From NCBI GenBank assembly GCA_050011155.1, contig JBEKJP010000021.1, positions 24,642 to 88,641 of the forward strand: a stretch of 64,000 bases of DNA, written 5' to 3'. Origin of the DNA: Palsa-504 sp050011155 (lineage in GTDB: Bacteria > Actinomycetota > Actinomycetes > Streptosporangiales > Streptosporangiaceae). Shown here piece by piece: positions 11,743-19,283 of this stretch (position 1 is its first letter; each line of letters opens with the position of its first letter). The position numbers and the translations under genes were made by a program. A model generated the notes under the pieces. That model was not told where the DNA came from. It did no database searches and was given only the letters and a program-made list of their open reading frames with translations.

Positions 11743-12303
11743 TCAGGCGACGTGGCTCAGGTCCGCCAGTGATTTCACGCCCCCGCCCAGTCGGCGGACC
11801 TCGAAGCCCGCGGTGATCTGCGAGAACCCGTAGATCAGGCTGTACAGGCCGAACAGCAGCGCCAGGGTGACCGCGCCCACGCCGGGCCGGGCGAACAGCA
11901 GCACGCCGAACAGGACCGACACCAGCCCGGACAAGATGAACAGGGCGCGCGTGCCGGCCGACTCCCCGACACCGAAACCGGCGAAGAACTCGGCCAAGCC
12001 GCCGACAAGCGCCCACGCGGCCACCACGATGACCAGCACGAGGGCGGTCGGCGCGGGCCACGCGAGCGCGACCACGCCGGCCGCCAGGTCGATCAGCGCG
12101 AGCAGCAGGTGGCCGAGGACCGGCCCGGCGCCCCCGCCGCTGAAGGCCCTCGCCCCTTGAAGTCCGGCGGCCGCGAACGCGTAGACCGCGAACAGGATGA
12201 CCAGCGCGAGAATCGTGACGCCCGGCCACGCGATGGCGAGGATCCCGGCGATGACGGCCAAGATGCCGACCAGGATCAACGAGGTGGATGTCGACTTGAA
12301 CAT
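11743..12303 (-). CDS. HdeD-like DUF308 membrane protein
   Basis: Small membrane protein of 186 aa with six predicted membrane helices made of repeated pairs such as ILAVIAGILAIAWPG and LLALIDLAAGVVALAWP, the DUF308/HdeD pattern linked to acid and envelope stress. An in-frame ATG at 12312 abuts a GAAGGGA motif directly, so the next ATG at 12303, nine bases after that motif, is the better start. It leads the operon with the AI-2E and UPF0104 genes. Confidence 0.82.
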   Translation of the reverse strand: MFKSTSTSLILVGILAVIAGILAIAWPGVTILALVILFAVYAFAAAGLQGARAFSGGGAGPVLGHLLLALIDLAAGVVALAWPAPTALVLVIVVAAWALVGGLAEFFAGFGVGESAGTRALFILSGLVSVLFGVLLFARPGVGAVTLALLFGLYSLIYGFSQITAGFEVRRLGGGVKSLADLSHVA

Positions 12304-12643
12304 GACGCGCATTCCCTTCGCTTGCCGGTGCCATGTTCAGCAGACCGGACGACGGCCGGTCCCGGCCAATACTTTCCGCCTATAGCGGCATAGCCGTCGG
12401 GTCTTTTCCATCCACGGCACCGCAGCGCCGAAGCCGGCGGGAGATCCCGCAGTTGCGCGGCGATAAACGGCTCCTCGCGCTGCTGGAAGCCAGCGTCTCC
12501 GGCTTCCGCCGCACTCACCGGTCGTGCTGTATGCGGCGCACTATCGTCGGCCCGGGTTTGGTGACGCGCGCCCGTTGCCGGGAGGTGCCGTCGGCCGTAG
12601 CGTCGGGACAGCGCCAACCCGGACAGCGCGGAAGGGTACCGCC
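12304..12643. other. 340-bp divergent intergenic region
   Basis: Lies between the HdeD-led operon and the large LuxR gene and must hold both promoters. The palindrome CCGCCTATAGCGG lies at 12376-12388, and its first nine bases (CCGCCTATA) recur at 8107-8115 upstream of the BON genes. No gene is recognised here; the frame extending the LuxR protein upstream of 12644 has no homology-like content. Confidence 0.45.
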
Positions 12644-15502
12644 ATGACCGCAGGCCCCGTTCCCGGCCAACGGTCCCTGACCACCTTCGTCGGCCGAGAA
12701 CGAGAACTGCATGCGCTCCGGTCGCTCGGCGTGGCCAACCGGACCGAGCTGGCCCGGCTCGCTAACGGTGCGAGTGACCACGGTGTCGACGTCACCGAGG
12801 AGCAAAAAGTTCTTCTGAAAACGCGGCCCGCGGGGCCAACGGCACTCGCCGCCGGAGGAGTCGTGTCTCGCCGCGCGTTGTTCAGGCGGCTGGCCGAAGC
12901 GGAGCGAGTAGTCCACATATCGGCGCCGGCCGGGAGCGGGAAGACGGTGCTGGTGCGGTCGTGGATCGCCGAGATGGCCCTGGACCAGCGGGCTGGGTGG
13001 GGGCCGGCCGACAGAGAGGAGCGTGATCCGCGACGGTTCTGGATCTCGGTCGCCGACGCGCTGCGGGGCACGGCGGCCGGGGCGGCCCTGGTGCGGCCGC
13101 TGACGGCGGCACCGGATCTGGACGGCTGGGCGGTGGTGGAACGGCTGCTGAAGGATCTGGCGCCGCTGGCAGACCGGCTGTGGCTGGTGATCGACGATGC
13201 GCATGACCTCGGGCCCGAGGTGCTGGCCCAGCTGGAGCTCTTGGTGTTGCGGGCACCGCCGGAACTGCGGTTCGTGCTGGCCACCCGGCACGATCTGCGA
13301 CTGGGGCTGCACCGGCTGCGGCTGGCGGGCGAGCTGACCGAGCTCCGCGCGGATGATCTGCGGTTCAGCCTGGCGGAGGCCCAGGCGCTGTTCGGCGCGG
13401 CGGGGGTGGAGCTGCCCGCCGACGCGCTAGCCCGGTTGCACGAGCGAACAGAAGGCTGGGCGGCGGGACTGCGGCTGGCGGCGCTGTCGCTGGCTGGATG
13501 CGCGGACCCGGAGCGGTTCGCGGCCGAGTTCTCCGGCAGCGAGCGGACGGTGGCGGACTACCTGCTGGCCGAGGTGCTCGACCGGCAGAGCGAGCAGGTG
13601 CGGCGGCTGCTGCTGCGGACTTCGCTGCTGGAACGGGTCAATGGCGACCTCGCCGACCTGCTGACCGAGTCCAGCGGCGGGGAACGGATCCTGCAGGATC
13701 TGGAGCGGGCCGGGGCGTTCGTGGTCTCGCTGGACGCGACCCGGTCGTGGTTCCGCTACCACCGCCTGTTCGCCGATCTGCTGCAGCTGGAGTTGCGTCG
13801 CACCGAGCCAGGTGAGGTCGCCGCACTGCACCGCGCGGCCGCTGAGTGGCTGGCCGGGAACGGATGCCCGATGGCGGCAGTCCGGCACGCCCAGGCCGCG
13901 CAGGACTGGGGACTGGCCGCCCGGCTGCTGTCGAACCACTGGCCCGACGAATACCTCAGCGGACGGGACTTCGCCTTGGGCGAGCTCCTGGCCAGGTTCC
14001 CCGGCGGGGCCGTCGCGGCTGACGCTGAGCTCACCGCGGTGCGGGTGGCCAGCGATCTCTGCCGGGGATCGCTCGACCAAGCCGGACGGAATCTGGCCCT
14101 GGCCGCCAGCACATTGTCATCGATACCGGCCGGCCGCCGCGGACATGTGCAGGTCCTGCTCTCGGTGCTGCGATTTTCCCTGGCTCGGCGGCGCCTGGAC
14201 ATCTCGGTCGCGGCCGAGGAGGCGCAGCGTCTGCTGGCCTGCATGAAGACCGCCGGCACGGCGCGGCTGGGGCTCGGCGAGGACCTCCGCGCGACGGCGC
14301 TGATCAGCCTCGGCGCCACCGAGATCTGGGCGTTTCGCTTCGAGGAGGCGGAGCGGCATCTCGAGCAGGGGGTCGACCTGGCCCGGCGGATCGGCCGGCC
14401 GTACCTGGAATTCATCGGACTGACCTACTGGGCCCACGGGATGATGTTGTTCCGGCCGGGCGGGCGGCAGCCCGAGTGCGGCTGGCAGGCGGTGGAACTG
14501 GCCGAACGGCACGGCTGGGGCGACGAGCCGCTGGCCGGGATCGCTTACACCGGGCTCGGCGGCGCACTGCTCTACCAGGGGCGGCTGGCCGATGCGGAGG
14601 CGTGGCTGAATCGCGCCGAGCGTACCCTGCGCACCGAGGTGGAGCCCGCCGCCGGGATGAGCCTGCGGTACGCCCGGGCGATCCTGGAGATGGCCTGGGG
14701 CCGGTACCCGCAGGCGCTGACGGCGTTCCGGGGCGCGGACGAGCTGGCCGCGGAGCTGGTCAGGCCGAACACCAGCGTGACCTCGATGCGGGCCCGGATG
14801 GTCCAGGCACTGGTCCGGGCGGGCCAGGCCGATCAGGCCGCGGCGATCCTGGCCGGGCTGGACCACGGTGAGCAGGCCAGCGCGGAGATGCGCACCGCCA
14901 CGGCGTCATTGCGGCTGGCCGAGGGCCAGCCGCGGGCGGCGGCCGACGTCCTCGCGCCGGTCCTTGACGGCTCGGTCCCCGGCGTCCGCCGGGCGAGGAT
15001 GATGACGGCGTGGCTGCAGGAAGCGGCCGCCCGCGACGCCCTCGGCGACCGGCCCCGCGCCCGCCGCGCCCTGGAGCAGGCGCTGGACATAGCCGCCGCC
15101 ACCGGCATAGTCCTGCCTTTCCTCCTAGACCCCGCCCCCGCCCTCCTCGAGCACCACCGCACCGCCTACCCCGCCCTGGTCACCGACATTTTGGCTCTCC
15201 TGGCCTCCGCCGGCGGCCTCGCCCTCCGGGTGACCCCCGGGTCCGCCCGGCTAGCAGAGCCGCTAACAGAACCGATTACCGACGGCGAGGCTCGCATCTT
15301 GCGGTACCTGCCGACCCACCTGACCGCGCCGGAGATCGCCAGCGACCTGTCCCTGTCGACCCATACGGTCACGACCCACCTGCGTCACCTGTACGCCAAG
15401 CTCGGCGTCCACCGCCGCCACGAGGCCGTCGAGCACGCCCGTGCCCTCGGCCTGCTCGCACCCGCTCCGCGCGGCTCTTCCGGCGCGCTAGCCGGGCGGT
15501 AA
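12644..15502 (+). CDS. Large ATP-binding LuxR (MalT-like) transcriptional regulator
   Basis: STAND-type regulator of 952 aa. Order: an atypical N-terminal 60 residues, then GVVSRRALFRRL leading into Walker A (APAGSGKT) and Walker B (WLVIDDAHDL), winged-helix and TPR-like helical repeats in the middle, and a C-terminal LuxR helix-turn-helix with LTAPEIASDLSLSTHTVTTH and LYAKLGVHRR. Such proteins bind a ligand and ATP, oligomerise and activate transcription. The ATG at 12644 has GGAAGGG upstream. The N-terminus joins FVGRERELHALR, from another ATPase-regulator type, to LGVANRTELARLA, which looks like a LuxR HTH tail, so it may be chimeric. A degraded paralogue lies tail-to-tail at 15786-17982. 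Confidence 0.85.
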   Translation: MTAGPVPGQRSLTTFVGRERELHALRSLGVANRTELARLANGASDHGVDVTEEQKVLLKTRPAGPTALAAGGVVSRRALFRRLAEAERVVHISAPAGSGKTVLVRSWIAEMALDQRAGWGPADREERDPRRFWISVADALRGTAAGAALVRPLTAAPDLDGWAVVERLLKDLAPLADRLWLVIDDAHDLGPEVLAQLELLVLRAPPELRFVLATRHDLRLGLHRLRLAGELTELRADDLRFSLAEAQALFGAAGVELPADALARLHERTEGWAAGLRLAALSLAGCADPERFAAEFSGSERTVADYLLAEVLDRQSEQVRRLLLRTSLLERVNGDLADLLTESSGGERILQDLERAGAFVVSLDATRSWFRYHRLFADLLQLELRRTEPGEVAALHRAAAEWLAGNGCPMAAVRHAQAAQDWGLAARLLSNHWPDEYLSGRDFALGELLARFPGGAVAADAELTAVRVASDLCRGSLDQAGRNLALAASTLSSIPAGRRGHVQVLLSVLRFSLARRRLDISVAAEEAQRLLACMKTAGTARLGLGEDLRATALISLGATEIWAFRFEEAERHLEQGVDLARRIGRPYLEFIGLTYWAHGMMLFRPGGRQPECGWQAVELAERHGWGDEPLAGIAYTGLGGALLYQGRLADAEAWLNRAERTLRTEVEPAAGMSLRYARAILEMAWGRYPQALTAFRGADELAAELVRPNTSVTSMRARMVQALVRAGQADQAAAILAGLDHGEQASAEMRTATASLRLAEGQPRAAADVLAPVLDGSVPGVRRARMMTAWLQEAAARDALGDRPRARRALEQALDIAAATGIVLPFLLDPAPALLEHHRTAYPALVTDILALLASAGGLALRVTPGSARLAEPLTEPITDGEARILRYLPTHLTAPEIASDLSLSTHTVTTHLRHLYAKLGVHRRHEAVEHARALGLLAPAPRGSSGALAGR

Positions 15503-15526
15503 TCACAAGAACGGTAATCACAAGAA
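15497..15526. repeat. 15-bp exact tandem duplication over the LuxR stop codon
   Basis: CGGTAATCACAAGAA occurs twice in immediate succession (15497-15511 and 15512-15526). The first copy contains the TAA stop of the LuxR gene. The second copy forms the left half of the palindrome at 15518-15534, so the duplication creates an extra half-site. Confidence 0.85.
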
Positions 15527-15534
15527 TTATGTGA
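15518..15534. promoter_or_regulatory. Candidate operator TCACA-N7-TGTGA
   Basis: A 17-bp palindrome with five-base arms, followed by ATGCCGG. The same layout with compensating changes (TCGCA-N7-TGCGA plus ATGCCGG) occurs at 18062-18078. Paired changes that keep the symmetry argue for a protein-binding site. It lies 54 bases upstream of the 66-aa gene at 15589. Confidence 0.5.
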
Positions 15535-15588
15535 TGCCGGCCCCTCAGGTCTGGCCCCAGGCTCGGGACTGTACGTAGGGGAGGCCCT

Positions 15589-15789
15589 GTGCATTACCAG
15601 GTCCGTGTCCGCGGCCGGCTGAGCGAGACGATGCTGGTCGCGTTTCCGGATTTGCGCCCTCAGCTCCTGGCATCCGAGACCGTGCTCGCGGGGGAGCTAC
15701 CGGATCAGGCGGCGCTCTTCGGCGTGCTGTACCGGATCGAAGCGCTTGGCCTCGAACTACTCGAGGTCCTCCGCACGCAAGATCATTAG
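15589..15789 (+). CDS. Small conserved-type hypothetical protein (66 aa)
   Basis: A 66-aa protein starting MHYQVRVRGRLSETMLVAF and ending in an amphipathic helix with LYRIEALGLELLEVLR. The alternating strand-turn-strand-helix pattern suggests a compact alpha/beta fold. I recognise it only as the kind of small orphan often found near actinobacterial regulators and assign no function. The start is GTG with GGGGAGG four bases upstream. It overlaps the end of the convergent LuxR pseudogene by 4 bp, and a palindromic candidate operator precedes it. Confidence 0.7.
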   Translation: MHYQVRVRGRLSETMLVAFPDLRPQLLASETVLAGELPDQAALFGVLYRIEALGLELLEVLRTQDH

Positions 15790-17982
15790 GCCGTCCGGTC
15801 GTCCCGGTGGCGCCGGGGGGCCGGCGCGAGCAGGCCGAGGGCGCGGGCCCGGGCGACGGCCTCGCTCCGGCGGTGCACGCCGAGCTTGGCGAACAGGTGG
15901 CGGATATGGGTACGGACCGTCGTCACAGAAACCGACAGTTCGCGGGCGATCTCTGGCGCCGGCAAGTTGGTCGGCAGGTAGCGCAGTACCCGGATCTCGC
16001 TCCGGCTCAGCGGATCTACCAGGCGGGGGGAGCCGGCTGGCCCGGGCCCTCCCGGCGGCGGCGCCGTCGGCCTTGGCTCGGCCGGGAGCAGGCCGCGGAT
16101 CTCGGCCACCAGGGCAGCCTGTTCACCGACATCCGGGGCGTAGCGGTCGAACAGCTCCCGCGCGGGGGGATGGAGAAGGAAAGCCGTGAGCGCGCCTTCG
16201 GGCCCGGCCAGAGCGAGCGCGCGCCGCATGGCGTCCCCGGCGGCGGCCGGGTCACCGAGTGCGTCCCGGGCCATCGCCTCCAGCAGGCAGGCGTGCGCCA
16301 GCCAGGTCGTCGGGGGGACGAGTACGGCGCCATCCAGCACCGGCGCGAGCGCGACCGTCGCCGCGTGCGGGTCGCCCTGGGCGATCCGCAGCGCCGCCAG
16401 CGCCACCCGCACATCGCCGCTGGCCTGGCCCTGCTCGCCGGCTTCTGCGATGTCCTGCTCGGCCCGCCCGGTTTCGCCCAGCCGGACCAGGGCGTGCAGC
16501 CGCAGCGCGCGGGTCCGCATCAGCGGCCAGTCCGGTGCGTCGAGCAGCCGGGACAGCCGCTCGGCGGCCGCGAAAGTGGCCAGCACCTCCTGGTCGCGGC
16601 CGCGCGCCAGCTCAAGCAGCGCGCGGACATAGCGGATCGCGATCGCCGTCACCGGCTCGGCTTCGGCCCGCAGGGTGCGCTCGGCGCGCCGTACCCAGTC
16701 CGCCGCCTCGCCGAGCTGCCGCCGCCAGATCAGCCCGGCCGCGAGCGATATGCAGGCGATGCCCGCGGCTGGCTCGTCGGTCCAGCCGTGCCGCCGAGCC
16801 AGCTCGATCACCTGCCTGGCCCGCTCCTCCGCCACCGCGTACGGCGCTGACCGCACGCTGGCGATCGACGTGCGGTGCGCCAGGCCGAGGAACTCCAGGT
16901 ACGGCCGCCCGATCCGCCGGGCCAGGTCGACCCCCTGGGCCAGGTGCGGTTCCGCCTCCGCCAGGCGGCCACCCCAGTACTCGGTGATCCCGAGGTTGAT
17001 CAGCGCCAGCGCGCGGAGCTCCTCGCCCAGGCCGAGCGACGCCATATCCGGGGCGTCGGCCACGACCCGCAGCCGGCGGGCCGCCGCGGACGCCGCCGGG
17101 AGGTTCATCCGCTGCCGGGCCAGCAGCAGCCGGACGATGCCGAGCAACACGTCCAGCTGGCCGCGCCGGTCAGGCGGCACCGACGCCGTGCCCCGTTCCG
17201 CCCGCTCCAGGAACTGTTCCGCTTCCGTGAAGGATCCCGCCGCCAGCTCGTCCGCCGCGGCCAGCACCGCGAGCTCAGCGTCCGTCCCGCGGGCCTCGGC
17301 CGGGAACCCGGCCAGCAGCGCGTGCACGGTGGCGGCCCGCCCGTCCAGGTGCAGGCCGGGCCAGTGGTCGGCCAGCAGGCGGGCGGCCGGCCCCCAGTCC
17401 CGCGCCGCCTGGGCGTGCCGGACCGCCTCCACCGGATATCCGTGGTCGGCGAACCACCGGGCGGCGGTGCGGTGCAACGCGTCGACCTCGGCCGGCGCGG
17501 TCCGGCGCAGCTCCAGTTGCAGGAGGTCGGCGAACAGGCGGTGGTAGCGGAACCACGACCGGGCCACGTCCACCGACACGACGAACGCGTTGGCGGACTC
17601 CAGTTCCTGCAAGATCAGCTCTCCGCCGGCGCCCCCGGCGAGAGCATCGGCGAGCGGGCCGCTGACGCGCTCGAGCACGCTGGTCCGCAGCAGGAGCCGG
17701 CGCACCTGCTCGCTCTGCCGGTCGAGCACCTCGGCCAGCAGGTAGTCGGCCACCGTCCGCTCGCTGCCGGAAAACTCAGCCGCGAACCGCGCCGGATCCG
17801 GGTACCCGGTAGCGACAGCGCGGCCAGCCGACGCGTTCCGCCAGGGCCGCCTCGCTGATCCACGACCGCAGCAGCATCGTCTTGCCGCTGCCGGCCGGCG
17901 CTGAGGTCACCGCCACCCGCGCCGACAGCTGGAGCCGCTCGAACAGCCCCGGCCGGGAAACGACACCGCCGGCGGGCTCCAC
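15786..17982 (-). pseudogene. LuxR (MalT-like) regulator, internally deleted paralogue
   Basis: Paralogue of the gene at 12644-15502 in opposite orientation. The N-terminus with Walker A survives (GVVSRPGLFERL, APAGSGKTMLLRSW, to ALAERVGW near 17840). The sequence then jumps directly to the equivalent of RLAALSL, losing about 478 bp that encode Walker B and the rest of the ATPase. The join falls on CGGCTGG, which would occur on both sides in the ancestor. A further 1-bp loss follows before YPDPARFAAEFSGSER. The three parts therefore lie in three frames. The 655-residue C-terminal part, with TPR-like repeats and an intact HTH (LPAPEIARELSVSVTTVRTH), is open from 17753 but has lost its ATPase. 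Confidence 0.85.
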
Positions 17983-18061
17983 CGCCAGATCATCGCACGG
18001 CCGGACAGCGAGCGGAAATCATCAGAACTAGACGAGGCGGCATCGCCGGGCCGACGGTAAA

Positions 18062-18078
18062 TCGCAAGATACATGCGA
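18062..18078. promoter_or_regulatory. Candidate operator TCGCA-N7-TGCGA
   Basis: A 17-bp palindrome followed by ATGCCGG, the counterpart of the site at 15518-15534 with both arms changed in a compensating way. It lies 80 bp upstream of the broken LuxR gene (minus strand) and 72 bp upstream of the LysR gene at 18150, so it could serve either. Confidence 0.5.
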
Positions 18079-18149
18079 TGCCGGCTCACAAGGCCGAACG
18101 TGACGCTGAGGTAGTCCGAGAAAGGTGTGCCCGCCCCGGAGGAAAGATC

Positions 18150-19244
18150 ATGAGTACCGATGCCCAGCTGACGCTGGCGACGCCTGAGCACCGGGTGCGG
18201 CTGGCCGACGCGGACTGGACCCCGGCCGGCCCGGCGGCGGGGGTGCCGCAGGCCCTTGAGCTGCGGCACCTGCGCTACTTCGTGGCGCTGGCCGACGCGG
18301 GCAGCTTCACCCGCGCCGCCGAGAAGATCTTCATTGCCCAGCCGACCTTGAGCCAGCAGATCAGGCGGCTGGAGGAACTCGTGGGCGCGCCGCTGCTGCA
18401 ACGCCGGCGCGAAGGGCTGCGGCTGACTCCGGCGGGCCGCGCGCTGCTCGACGGGGCCCGGAACGTGCTGGCGCTCGTCGATCAGGAGGTGAGCCGGACC
18501 CGGCAGGCGGCCGGCCTCGGACGGCCGCAACTGCGGATGGTGCTGCCGCCCGGACTGCCCGAATGCCTGGCCGTCCCGGCCACGGCCACGCTGCAGGGGT
18601 CGGCCGCCGCCGCGAATGTAGACCTGGCCTGGCTGGAAATGGCGCTGGACGCGGATTTCGCGCTGATCAGCACGCGGCGGGCCGACGCCGGCCTGGCCTG
18701 GCTGGCCGGCCGGCCAGCCGTGCCCGCGCCGCTCGAGGCGATGACCGTGGGCGAATACGAGCCGCAGGTGTGGATCCCGGCCGCCCACGCCGCCGCCCGC
18801 ACCGGCATGATCAGCCTGGAGGAGCTGGCCGCCCTGCCGGTCATCCACGGGCCACGCCGTGCGCACGCGGGCACCTACGACGCCTGGGTCACGGCCATCC
18901 GGGCGGTCGACCCGAGCTTCGAGTTCACCGACCCGCCCTTCCGGCACTCGCTGGCCATGACCCTGGCGCTGGCCGCGGCCGGAAACCGGCCTGCCGCCGT
19001 CCTGACCGGCCCGGCCGTCGCCGCGAGCACGCAAGCCCGGCCGATCCGCCGAACGCGGCCGGCCGGCATCTCCGGCATGGTCCGGGTGATGCTCCAGCAC
19101 CATCCTCTGACCGCGTCCGCCGTCCTGGCGTGGAGCGGCGACCTGCCCCGCCCGCTGCAGCAGCTGCTCTTCGAAACCGCTGACCGCCTGACCTCCCCGT
19201 CGCACCCGCAGTCGGCCGACCTGATTCCGCTGACCACCGCGTAG
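18150..19244 (+). CDS. LysR family transcriptional regulator
   Basis: LysR regulator of 364 aa, longer than usual because about 35 non-conserved residues precede the helix-turn-helix. The HTH is clear: LRHLRYFVALADAGSFTRAA followed by QPTLSQQIRRLEE. The effector domain follows. The ATG at 18150 has GGAGG at 18138-18142, while the open frame upstream of it has no support. It is divergent from the LuxR pseudogene and shares with it the palindrome at 18062-18078. The target and inducer are unknown. Confidence 0.85.
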   Translation: MSTDAQLTLATPEHRVRLADADWTPAGPAAGVPQALELRHLRYFVALADAGSFTRAAEKIFIAQPTLSQQIRRLEELVGAPLLQRRREGLRLTPAGRALLDGARNVLALVDQEVSRTRQAAGLGRPQLRMVLPPGLPECLAVPATATLQGSAAAANVDLAWLEMALDADFALISTRRADAGLAWLAGRPAVPAPLEAMTVGEYEPQVWIPAAHAAARTGMISLEELAALPVIHGPRRAHAGTYDAWVTAIRAVDPSFEFTDPPFRHSLAMTLALAAAGNRPAAVLTGPAVAASTQARPIRRTRPAGISGMVRVMLQHHPLTASAVLAWSGDLPRPLQQLLFETADRLTSPSHPQSADLIPLTTA

Positions 19245-19283
19245 GGCTAGGATTACTGCGGCTTTGTCCGCTGGAGGGGGTCT

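Noticed and set aside
10604..12334. 576-aa reading of the AI-2E gene extending upstream over the HdeD-like gene
   Set aside because: The first 200 residues are the frame-shifted shadow of the HdeD-like coding region; the AI-2E homology begins near 11731.
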